In this document: positions 1 to 7,109 of the stretch, in pieces
Position numbering within the stretch: position 1 is the first letter of the stretch
How the letters are laid out: each line of letters opens with the position of its first letter
From: JAXLYX01 sp046351215
GTDB lineage: Bacteria > Myxococcota_A > Polyangia > Polyangiales > Houyiibacteriaceae
Reading direction: 5' to 3'
Assembly (NCBI GenBank): GCA_046351215.1
Contig: JAXLYX010000039.1
Location: 1-26,650, forward strand
DNA: 26,650 nucleotides
The notes under the pieces: generated by a model
Database searches by the model: none
What the model saw: the letters and a program-made list of their open reading frames with translations, nothing else
What the model was told of the DNA's origin: nothing
Made by a program: the position numbers and the translations under genes

Positions 1-51
1 ATGCCGAAGGGCCCGGCGATCGCCGAGCCCTCCGTGCGAAGCGAGCCCCGT

Positions 52-522
52 TCAGTCCTTGAGCTGCTCGGCGAGGTAGCGCTCCTTGCCGATCTCCTCG
101 ATGACGTGGAGCTGCGACTCGAGCCAGTGGATGCCCTCTTCCTCGGACTCGAGGATCTCCGCGAGGATGTCGCGCGTCCCGTTGTCGCCCTTCTCGAAGC
201 AGAGCTTGATGCCGTCGTTCAGGCGCTTCACGGCCTCGAGCTCGAGCTCGAGGTCGACGCGGTGCATCTCGACCACGTCCTCGCCGACGCGCACCGGGTT
301 GTACCGCTGCATGTTCGGGATGCCGCCGAGGTACAGGATCCGATCGATGACGAGCTCCGCGTGCTTCATCTCCTCGATCGACTCCGAGCGCTTCTTCTTC
401 GCCACCGTCACGTAGCCCCAGTCCTCGCACATCTTGTAGTGGATGAAGTACTGGTTGATCGCGGTGAGCTCCGCCGTGAGCACGGCGTTCAGCACCTCGA
501 TGATCTCGGGATGGCCCTTCAT
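52..522 (-). CDS. bfr: Bacterioferritin (haem-containing ferritin)
   Basis: A 156-residue protein of usual bacterioferritin length. It stores iron as a ferric mineral in a 24-mer shell, oxidising Fe(II) at a di-iron ferroxidase site in the cytoplasm. In E. coli numbering E18, E51, H54, E94 and E127 are all present, and so is Met52, the haem ligand. The last helix reads EEEGIHWLE, so ferroxidase ligand His130 is Gly and a His sits at 132 instead (see findings). The ATG at 522 is chosen over an upstream extension because GGAGGAG lies 7 nt before it and the family N-terminus MKGHPE begins there. It lies downstream of bfd on the same strand, with a strong hairpin in the 113-nt gap, so it may be a separate transcription unit. 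Family identity is secure. Confidence 0.95.
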   Translation of the reverse strand: MKGHPEIIEVLNAVLTAELTAINQYFIHYKMCEDWGYVTVAKKKRSESIEEMKHAELVIDRILYLGGIPNMQRYNPVRVGEDVVEMHRVDLELELEAVKRLNDGIKLCFEKGDNGTRDILAEILESEEEGIHWLESQLHVIEEIGKERYLAEQLKD

Positions 523-604
523 GTCGTCTCTCCTCCGTACGCACTCCCACCCTAGCACCGGCGTCGGCGGGGTTGGCAGCACGGAGCAGTGAAAACGACA
601 TTCA

Positions 605-624
605 ACGCCGCGAGCGCGCGGCGT
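605..624 (-). terminator. Hairpin between bfd and bfr, possible intrinsic terminator
   Basis: ACGCCGCG and CGCGGCGT form a perfect 8-bp stem around the 4-nt loop AGCG. Read on the minus strand it begins 11 nt after the bfd stop and is followed within about 12 nt by a TTTT run, unusual in this GC-rich region. It could end bfd transcription and separate it from bfr. Termination is inferred. Confidence 0.5.
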
Positions 625-635
625 CGGAAGGCGCC

Positions 636-842
636 TCAGGAGGCGACGGCGATCGGGAGCGAGCGCAGGCCGCTGTTGTCACGGGTCTCGGTCTCGAGGA
701 TGTGGTCGACGGCCGGGAGGCATCCCCCACAACCGGTGCCGGCCCCGCAGGCGCGGGCGACGGAGCCCCGGCAGGTGGCCCCGCCGGAGATGGCGGCCTT
801 GATGACACGGTCCGAAACGCGCTTGCAGTGGCAGACGAGCAT
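636..842 (-). CDS. bfd: Bacterioferritin-associated ferredoxin (BFD-type [2Fe-2S])
   Basis: A 68-residue protein matching the Bfd/Fer2_BFD family in size. It carries the four [2Fe-2S] ligands in the family arrangement: C4 and C6 in MLVCHCKRV, then C38 and C41 in CGGC. In the known system Bfd docks on bacterioferritin and passes electrons to the core haem so that stored iron is released as Fe(II). The neighbouring bfr gene on the same strand supports the assignment. The ATG at 842 puts the CHC motif at the usual position; only a weak GAGG lies upstream. An AT-rich Fur-box candidate lies 46-60 nt upstream, which suggests induction under iron starvation. The C-terminal tail after the CGGC helix (about 20 residues) is low in recognisable motifs. 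Confidence 0.92.
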   Translation of the reverse strand: MLVCHCKRVSDRVIKAAISGGATCRGSVARACGAGTGCGGCLPAVDHILETETRDNSGLRSLPIAVAS

Positions 843-887
843 GGCGAGTGCCTCGACGACTTGCAGAAGATATGGATCCCGGGATTC

Positions 888-902
888 TGAAAATCAATAT
901 CA
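888..902 (-). promoter_or_regulatory. Candidate Fur box upstream of bfd
   Basis: Read on the minus strand the site is TGATATTGATTTTCA. It matches the 7-1-7 Fur consensus TGATAATNATTATCA at 12 of 14 defined positions and lies in an AT-rich island. A weak promoter can be drawn across it: TTGATT (892-897) and CATATC (869-874) with 17-nt spacing, placing a start about 20 nt before the bfd ATG. The site could also affect the divergent YbjQ-domain gene at 1009. Fur binding is inferred. Confidence 0.6.
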
Positions 903-1008
903 ATAAGGTCCGGCCCCGACGCTTTTTCCTCCCCACCCGGGGACTCCCCCGTTCCCGTTGACCCGGGCGGAGCACGCGTAGTCCCATGCGGCCCGGAGGG
1001 CGTACGCG

Positions 1009-2262
1009 ATGTTCATCTCGGGGATGTCGGGCAACGAGATCTTCTGCCTGGCCCAGAAAGGCCTCTATCCCGGCGAGATCACCGTCGGGAACAGCGTCTG
1101 CTCCCTCGGCCTCGGCGGCGCGCTCGGCTCGTTCGGCCGGAGCATCGCCGGCGGCGAGATCACCCAGATCACCCAGCTGATCAGCGAGGGTCGTCACGCC
1201 GCCATCACGCGCATGGAGGCGGAGGCCCAGAAGCACGGCGCCCACGGGGTCACGGGCGTCGAGAGCAAGCTCGGGACGATGGCCGGCTACACGGAGTTCC
1301 TGGCGCAGGGGACGGCCGTCCATGCCCAGGGCCACATGGGGGGCTTCTTCTCGTCGGCTGCGTCCGGCATCGAGCTCTACTGCCACCTCGACGCCGGGTA
1401 CCAGCCGAGGAAGTTCGTGATGGGGAACATCGCGTACGCCCTCGGCATCGGTCGGGGCCTCGCGGGCTCGCTGCGGACGCTGGCGCGCGGCGAGGTGAAG
1501 GAATTCTCGTCGATGTACAACGAGATCCGCCACCTCGCGCTCCGGCGGCTCCAGACCGAGGCCGCGCAGGCGGGCGCGAACGCGGTCGTCGACGTGAACA
1601 TCGAGATGCTCCCCTTCGGTCCCGGGACGGTCGAGCTCCTGATGACCGGCACGGCGTCGTTCCACCCGCGGCTCTCGCCTGGCCCCGTGCGCCCGCTCGA
1701 GGTCCACACCTCCGAGCTCTCGGGCGAGGAGCTCTGGAACCTCGCCAAGCTCGGCCTCGTGCCGCACCAGCTCGTGATGGCGACGAGCGTCTATTCGCTC
1801 GGCGTGGCCGCGGGCATCGGCACGCTCTTCCAGAGCCTCTCGCGCGGCGAGCTCCCGGAGGTCACGCACCTCATCTACGAGGCGCGCGAGAACGCCCTCG
1901 AGCTCGTGCGGCGGGAGGCGGTGGGGCTCGGCGCCGAGCGTGTGATCGGCAATCGCCTGCAGATCCGCGAGATCGGCTCCGGCCTCGTCGAGGTCGTCGC
2001 GATCGGCACGGCCGTGCGCTCGATGGGGGGCATGGAGCCGGAGAGCCCCGTGCTGATCCCGCAGGCCGTCATCTACGACCGCGGCTCGGCCGACGCGGCG
2101 GATCGGGTGTCGGGCCTGACACCGCTCCGCGCCCCGATGGATCAGGCCCGGGCGACGACCCAGGCCGGAGGCCAGGCGATCGGCGTGATCGTGATGGTCG
2201 TCTTCTTCGTCCTGAGCTGCTGCATCTCGGGGATCCTCCCCCTGATCGCTGGCAAGAACTGA
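1009..2262 (+). CDS. Triple YbjQ (DUF74)-domain protein with C-terminal membrane anchor
   Basis: A 417-residue protein. Three homologous segments, about residues 8-107, 120-218 and 238-345, each follow the YbjQ/UPF0145 (DUF74) pattern: a G-x-E-L-x-L start, a (V/M)xxxxYxLG-like strand, a helix rich in E-A-R-x-x-A, and a closing GTAV or GTAS strand. YbjQ proteins are usually single-domain, about 100-residue homo-pentamers called putative heavy-metal binding; the function is not firmly known. A hydrophobic stretch at 389-415, containing a Cys pair, ends just before the C-terminus, so the protein is probably tail-anchored. The ATG at 1009 has GGAGG nine nt upstream. It is divergent from bfd and shares its 166-nt control region, so a link to iron is possible but unproven. 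The metal role is only a family label. Confidence 0.8.
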   Translation: MFISGMSGNEIFCLAQKGLYPGEITVGNSVCSLGLGGALGSFGRSIAGGEITQITQLISEGRHAAITRMEAEAQKHGAHGVTGVESKLGTMAGYTEFLAQGTAVHAQGHMGGFFSSAASGIELYCHLDAGYQPRKFVMGNIAYALGIGRGLAGSLRTLARGEVKEFSSMYNEIRHLALRRLQTEAAQAGANAVVDVNIEMLPFGPGTVELLMTGTASFHPRLSPGPVRPLEVHTSELSGEELWNLAKLGLVPHQLVMATSVYSLGVAAGIGTLFQSLSRGELPEVTHLIYEARENALELVRREAVGLGAERVIGNRLQIREIGSGLVEVVAIGTAVRSMGGMEPESPVLIPQAVIYDRGSADAADRVSGLTPLRAPMDQARATTQAGGQAIGVIVMVVFFVLSCCISGILPLIAGKN

Positions 2263-2269
2263 TCGCGAC

Positions 2270-2295
2270 GGAACCTTTTCGGCTCTCGATCGTCC
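2270..2295 (+). promoter_or_regulatory. Candidate ECF-type (autoregulatory) promoter
   Basis: GGAAC at 2270-2274 and CGTC at 2291-2294 are separated by 16 nt, the classic arrangement for extracytoplasmic-function sigma promoters. A start near 2301 would leave about 40 nt of leader before the sigma-factor ATG at 2342. Many ECF genes transcribe themselves from such a promoter. Recognition by this particular sigma factor is inferred. Confidence 0.5.
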
Positions 2296-2341
2296 GAAGT
2301 CTGGTCACGAATCGCGGGGCCATGGCCACGGGAGAGACGGG

Positions 2342-2905
2342 ATGGAAGCCGAATCGAAAGCGGCGGTAGCCGAGGATCCGATCGTCGCATGCCTTCGCGC
2401 GGGCAATCCGCGGGAGGCGCTCGCCCTCTCGGCCAGGCTCCACGGAGCGTCGCTCGGACGGTTCGCGATGGCCCTGCTCGGGAACCAGGCCGAGGCCGAC
2501 GAGGTCGTGCAGGAGGCCCTGCTCGCCGCCTACGACGCGATGCCGGGCTACCGGGGCGAGTCGTCGATCCGGGCGTTCCTGTACGGTATCGTGCGACACG
2601 TCGCGGCGAAGCGGCTCGCCACGCGCGTGCGCCGCGAACGGCGGCTCGTGCTGGTCCGCGACGCGGACGCCGAGAGCTCGCTGCCAGACGAGGAGCTCGC
2701 GCGCTGGCGCAGGGCGCGTCGGCTCCGCGTCGCGCTCGAGGACCTCCGGCCCTCGGAGCGGGAGGTCCTCCTGCTCCGCTACGAGGCGGGGCTCTCCTTC
2801 CGCGAGGTCGGGGACGCGACGGGGCTCGACGAGGCGACCGCGCGCAAGCGCACGAGCCGTGCGCTCGCACGGCTCCGGGCCGTGTTCGGAGACGAGGTGG
2901 GATGA
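2342..2905 (+). CDS. RNA polymerase ECF sigma factor
   Basis: A 187-residue protein with the two-domain ECF layout. Sigma region 2 lies at about residues 36-95, with the NQAEADEVVQEALLAAY helix and the GIVRHVAAKR segment. Region 4 lies at about 124-180, with the pattern LRPSEREVLLLRYEAGLSF followed by a helix-turn-helix that ends RTSRALARLR. There is no C-terminal extension. The ATG at 2342 has GGAGAG five nt upstream. Its stop overlaps the start of the next gene (gATGATG), so the pair is translationally coupled, the usual arrangement of an ECF sigma with its anti-sigma or regulator. A GGAAC-N16-CGTC motif upstream suggests it activates its own operon. The signal and regulon are unknown. Confidence 0.9.
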   Translation: MEAESKAAVAEDPIVACLRAGNPREALALSARLHGASLGRFAMALLGNQAEADEVVQEALLAAYDAMPGYRGESSIRAFLYGIVRHVAAKRLATRVRRERRLVLVRDADAESSLPDEELARWRRARRLRVALEDLRPSEREVLLLRYEAGLSFREVGDATGLDEATARKRTSRALARLRAVFGDEVG

Positions 2906-5900
2906 TGGACAAGAACGGCGCATCCAAGGAAGCCTTGCTCGACGATCTCGCTCCGCTCGTGGACGGCGAGCGCGACGTCCTCGCCCGCCACGAGTCGCTG
3001 CTCGCGAGCGACGCCGACGCGCGGGACCTCGCGCACGACGCCGCGAAGCTCGCGGAGGAGCTGGCGGACGCGGGCGCGGATCACCGTCCGGTCGCCGAGC
3101 TCGACGCGAAGATCCTCGCCGCGCTCGATGCGCGTGGCGTCGTGAACGCCTCGCCCGCCGGGCGCGCGATCGCGCCGCAACCGAGACCCGAGACGACCGA
3201 CCGGACGGCGGCCGTGGTCGCTCCCGCGGCCGCGAAGGCTCCGGCGGCCCCGCCTTCGAGGGGGCCGCTGCTCGCGCTCGTGGGCGCGCTCTCGGCGCTC
3301 GCGGTCGTGGCCGCGGTCGTCCTCGGTCTCGTGATCGTGCCGAAGCTCCTCCATCGGACCACGGACACGCCTCCGCCGCCGCCGATCGCCGCCTGGTCCG
3401 GTCGCATCGACGCGATCGCTCCCTCGGCCGACACGAGCGGCCTCCGGCTCCGCGCGTCCGGCGCGCGTGACTTCGCGGGCGCCCGCGTCGGCGCGACGAT
3501 CGCGCGAGGCACGACCCTCCGGACCGACGAGCGCACGCGGGCGCGCCTCGTCCTCGACGACGGGACCACGCTCGTGCTCGATCACGACTCCGAGCTCGAG
3601 CTCGGCGATCGCCCCGGACGCTCGGCCCGCCTCGTGCACGGCCAGCTGCTCGCCGAGGTGGCGCATCGCGAGGACGCACCGCACGCGCTCTTCCGCACGC
3701 CGAAGGCGGAGGTCGAGGTCATCGGAACGAAGCTGGTGCTCTCGGCGACCGACGACCTCACGAGCGTCCGCGTGACGCAGGGCGTCGTCTCGCTCTCGAC
3801 CTCCGAGGGCAAGGTCGAGGTCGTGGCCGGCGACGAAGGGCTCGCCGACGGCGGAGCGCCTCGCGTCGTCCCGGCGCTCGATCTCGCTTCGTCGATCCGC
3901 TTCTCCGAGCTCGAGACCCGCGGCGACGAGGACCTCCCCGTCCCCGGTCTCGGCGAGCTGCGAGCACGCAAGCCCGGCGAGCGCGAGGAGCGCGAGCGCC
4001 CGCTGACGCTCGCCGAGCACGTCGTCCGCGTCCGGATCGCGGGCCCCGTCGCGCGCACCGAGATCGAAGAGGTCTTCCAGAACGACTCGGGGGACGTGCT
4101 CGAGGGCGTCTATCGCTTCCCCCTGCCCGAGGGCGCGCGCATCGCGAGCCTCGCGCTCGAGGTCGACGGTCGCTGGGAAGAGGGCGCGTTCGTCGCACGC
4201 GAGCGAGCCGCGCAGATCTTCCGCGGCGTGATCCGTCACGCGACCCCCGTCGCGGAGCGACGCCCGAACGAGGAGTTCATCTGGGTGCCCGGCCCGTGGC
4301 GGGATCCCGCGCTCCTCGAGTGGCAGCGCGGCGGTCGCTTCGAGCTGCGCATCTTCCCGATCCCGGCCCACGGCGCGCGTCGGGTCCGCATCGCCTACGA
4401 GCAGAATGTCGTGCCCCAGGGCAGTGCGCGGCGCTACGTGTACCCCCTGCCCTCCGTCCGCCGCGGCGACGCGCGGGTGGGCCGCTTCGTCGTGGACGCC
4501 CGCATCGCGGGCGCCGACGTGGGCAAGTCGCTCGTCGTCGACGGCTACTCCGGCACGACGCAGGTCGAGGACGGCGCGTTCCACGTCGCCTTCCAGGCGG
4601 ATTCGTTCGCACCGACCGGCGATCTCGCGCTCTCCTACGTCCTCCCGGATCCGTCGCGCGAGCTCCGGTACTACGCGTTCCGCGGCTCCGCGGTGTCGCC
4701 GCCCCCGGCGACGACGCGCGAGCAGGACCCGACGGTCCACGCGCTCGAGGAGTCGCTCTCGCGCGACCCCCGAGGCTACGTGGTCTTCGCGCTCCGGCCC
4801 GACCTCCCCGCGGCTTCGAGCGCGCGCCCGACGGACTACGCCGTCGTCGTCGACACGAGCCAGAGCATGACGGGCGCGAGGCTCGCGCGTGCGACCCGCC
4901 TCGCCACGGCGCTCGTGTCCGAGCTCGATCGACGCCATCGCGTGACGGTCCTCGCCTGCGATCTCGGCTGCCGCTCGGCCTTCGACGCGCCGGAGATCCC
5001 CGGCGCCGAGGCCGCCGAGAAGGCACGCGTGTTCCTCGCGTCGCGTCGCGCGGCGGGCTCGTCCGACGTGAGCGCCTCGATCGAGGCGGCCGCCGATGCG
5101 CTCCTCCGCTCGGGCCGCTCCGGAGCACGCACCGTGATCTACGTCGGCGACGGCACGAGCACGACGGGAGCGACCACGCTCGCCGAGCTCCGCAGGGCCG
5201 CGGAGCGCATCGCACGCAAGGCCGTGACCGTCACGACGGTGGGCATCGGGCAGGACGCCGATTCGGCCGCCCTCTCGACGCTCGCGCGGATCGGTGGGGG
5301 TCACCACGTGCCCTTCGTGCCCGGCCAGTCGACGCTCGAGGCCGCGATGGCGGTGCTCGAGACGACCTACGGCACGGCCCTCGTCGACGCGACGGTGACG
5401 CTCCCGCCCGGCCTCTCGGACGTGGCGCCGAGCGCGCTCCCTTCCCTCCGGGCCGGCGAGGAGCTGACGCTCGCGGCGCGCGTTTCGGGCACGGTGGAAG
5501 GAGAGCTCGTGCTCCGCGGCAAGCTCGGAGGCGCGCCCTTCGAGCGGCGCTACCCGATCCGCCTCGCGGACGGCGCCACGACGACGAATTCCTTCGTCCC
5601 GCGGGTCTGGGCCGAGAAGCGCATCGGCGATCTCGAGCTCGAAGGCGGCAGCGAGGCGACGCCCACGCTCGTCGCCCTCTCGAAATCGTACGGCGTGATG
5701 TCGCGCAGTACCTCGCTGCTCGTGCTCGAGAGCGAGGCCATGTTCCAGGCCTTCGGCGTCGATCGCCCGACGACGACCCTCGCGTTCGGTGCGGACGAGG
5801 AGCTCGAGGAGAGCGTCGCGGACGCCGTCGGTGCCGAGAACGAGGCGGGCCTCGGCGACCTCGGGGCCGGCGCCCTGGCCGGGGCCTCCTCCGGCTTCGG

Positions 5901-7020
5901 TCGGGGATCGAACGCCGGAGAGGGCGCGCCCGCGAGCCGCGCGCGTTCCGCGGCCTCCGCGGACGCGTTCTCGGAAGAGGCGCCGATGCGTGCGGAACGC
6001 GCGGCGCCGGCTCCGGCGCCCTCGCAGCCGGCGGGGCCGACCACCTCGGCCACGGCCCGGCCGGCGCCCCCGATGCCTCCCGTGATGCCGCCGCGCGGCG
6101 GTCGGTGGATGCGGAAGGTCTGGTTCCGCGAGGGCCACGTCGACGTGGCGCGGGACGCCGCCGCGCGCATGCGCGCGGCCGTCGCCCAGGCCGAGGCCGC
6201 GCTCGCCGCGAGCCCGGAGAGCCGCGATCGCCGAAAGGCGCTCTATCGCGCCCTCGCGCGCGCCGGAGAGCTCGAGCGCGCGAAGGAGACGGTCGACGCC
6301 TGGCTCGCCAAGGATCCGAACGACGTCGAAGCGATCGTCGCCGCGAGCGACGTCGAAGGACGCCTCGGGCACCGCGAGGAGGCCCTGCGTCTGCTCTCCG
6401 GGATCGTCGATGCCGAGCCCGGGACGAAGGCGCTGCACGAGCGGCTCGCGTCGGTCCTCGAGCGCGACGGACGCATGGACGCCGCATGCGCCGAGCGACG
6501 GGCGATCGCGGCCGCGAGCCCGACCGATCCCGCTGCCGTGGCCCCCGCGCTCCGCTGCCTCGGGGCGCTGGGCGCGGGCGGCGAGGCGGCGGAGCTCCTC
6601 GCGCGGATCCCGGATCCGGCCGTCCGCACGCGTGCCTCCTCGCTCGCGTCGACCCCCGCGACGCTCGAGTCGGCCCGAGGCGACGTGGTGATCGAGGCGA
6701 GCTGGAGCCGTCCGGTCGACCTCGATCTCTCGCTCGTCGCCCCGGACGGGACCCGGTACTCGCTGCTCGGAGGCAGGGCCGGCGTGGTCGTCGAGGATGC
6801 GACGGCCAACACGCGGGAGCGACTCGGGCTGCGGACCGCGCGCGTCGGCACCTACGTCGTCGAGATCGCCCGCACGGCAGACGATCGAGCACCGGTGCAA
6901 GGGACGGTGCGCGTGCGCGCGCTCGGCGAGACGCGGTCGCTGCCCTTCACGCTCGTCGACGGACGCGCGGCCGTCGCCCAGATCGAGGTCGTGCGACGCT
7001 GGCGCCTCGAGCCGATGTGA
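2902..7020 (+). CDS. FecR-VIT-vWA-TPR membrane protein, putative anti-sigma partner
   Basis: A 1372-residue protein whose ATG overlaps the sigma-factor stop; GAGGTGGG precedes it. The cytoplasmic N-terminus (1-70) has the outline of an anti-sigma domain (LAPLVDGERD, then a helix starting at a His) but no Cys pair. One TM helix lies at about 121-147, then a PPPPP linker. Outside the membrane are: a FecR-like domain (about 193-316, ending VEVIGTKLVLSAT then VTQGVVSLST); a VIT domain (about 369-500, with the EEVFQND and YRFPLPEGA motifs); a vWA domain (about 645-830) with an intact MIDAS start VVVDTSQS; an Ala/Pro-rich linker (about 993-1063); TPR-like helices (about 1087-1235); and a DUF2135-like beta domain (about 1260-1350, PVDLDLSLVAPDGTRY). 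I infer it holds the sigma factor and senses the envelope. That role is not proven by sequence. Confidence 0.85.
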   Translation: MMDKNGASKEALLDDLAPLVDGERDVLARHESLLASDADARDLAHDAAKLAEELADAGADHRPVAELDAKILAALDARGVVNASPAGRAIAPQPRPETTDRTAAVVAPAAAKAPAAPPSRGPLLALVGALSALAVVAAVVLGLVIVPKLLHRTTDTPPPPPIAAWSGRIDAIAPSADTSGLRLRASGARDFAGARVGATIARGTTLRTDERTRARLVLDDGTTLVLDHDSELELGDRPGRSARLVHGQLLAEVAHREDAPHALFRTPKAEVEVIGTKLVLSATDDLTSVRVTQGVVSLSTSEGKVEVVAGDEGLADGGAPRVVPALDLASSIRFSELETRGDEDLPVPGLGELRARKPGEREERERPLTLAEHVVRVRIAGPVARTEIEEVFQNDSGDVLEGVYRFPLPEGARIASLALEVDGRWEEGAFVARERAAQIFRGVIRHATPVAERRPNEEFIWVPGPWRDPALLEWQRGGRFELRIFPIPAHGARRVRIAYEQNVVPQGSARRYVYPLPSVRRGDARVGRFVVDARIAGADVGKSLVVDGYSGTTQVEDGAFHVAFQADSFAPTGDLALSYVLPDPSRELRYYAFRGSAVSPPPATTREQDPTVHALEESLSRDPRGYVVFALRPDLPAASSARPTDYAVVVDTSQSMTGARLARATRLATALVSELDRRHRVTVLACDLGCRSAFDAPEIPGAEAAEKARVFLASRRAAGSSDVSASIEAAADALLRSGRSGARTVIYVGDGTSTTGATTLAELRRAAERIARKAVTVTTVGIGQDADSAALSTLARIGGGHHVPFVPGQSTLEAAMAVLETTYGTALVDATVTLPPGLSDVAPSALPSLRAGEELTLAARVSGTVEGELVLRGKLGGAPFERRYPIRLADGATTTNSFVPRVWAEKRIGDLELEGGSEATPTLVALSKSYGVMSRSTSLLVLESEAMFQAFGVDRPTTTLAFGADEELEESVADAVGAENEAGLGDLGAGALAGASSGFGRGSNAGEGAPASRARSAASADAFSEEAPMRAERAAPAPAPSQPAGPTTSATARPAPPMPPVMPPRGGRWMRKVWFREGHVDVARDAAARMRAAVAQAEAALAASPESRDRRKALYRALARAGELERAKETVDAWLAKDPNDVEAIVAASDVEGRLGHREEALRLLSGIVDAEPGTKALHERLASVLERDGRMDAACAERRAIAAASPTDPAAVAPALRCLGALGAGGEAAELLARIPDPAVRTRASSLASTPATLESARGDVVIEASWSRPVDLDLSLVAPDGTRYSLLGGRAGVVVEDATANTRERLGLRTARVGTYVVEIARTADDRAPVQGTVRVRALGETRSLPFTLVDGRAAVAQIEVVRRWRLEPM

Positions 7021-7055
7021 GCCGGAAGGTCACGGGCGCTCGGGCCCGAGACGCC

Positions 7056-7086
7056 GAAGGGCGCTGCCCGCGAGGGTGCGCCCTTC
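7056..7086. terminator. Bidirectional hairpin between convergent genes
   Basis: GAAGGGCGC (7056-7064) pairs perfectly with GCGCCCTTC (7078-7086) around a 13-nt loop that can itself fold (GCCC/GGGT). It lies in the 89-nt gap between the stop codons of the VIT/vWA gene and bioB. No clear U-tract follows on either strand. Just upstream, CTCGGGCCCGAG (7039-7050) is a further short palindrome. Confidence 0.5.
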
Positions 7087-7109
7087 GTCCTTCCGTCCTC
7101 CGTGGACGA

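Noticed and set aside
1..555. Plus-strand frame covering the bfr region
   Set aside because: It is antisense to bacterioferritin, whose residues are clearly conserved.
958..986. TTGACC as a -35 box for the YbjQ-domain gene
   Set aside because: No acceptable -10 sequence lies at 16-18 nt spacing.
679..1869. 396-codon minus-strand frame overlapping bfd and the YbjQ-domain gene
   Set aside because: It is antisense to the triple-YbjQ gene and out of frame with bfd, with no recognisable domain.
3200..3420. Pro/Ala-rich repeats near the TM of the VIT protein as a possible DNA repeat or mobile-element scar
   Set aside because: They are ordinary linker coding sequence in frame, with no terminal repeats or target duplications.
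2779..6900. 1373-codon open frame on the minus strand, antisense to the FecR-VIT-vWA gene
   Set aside because: The plus-strand frame encodes recognisable domains throughout. The antisense product is Arg/Glu-rich with no domain, typical of shadow frames at high GC.
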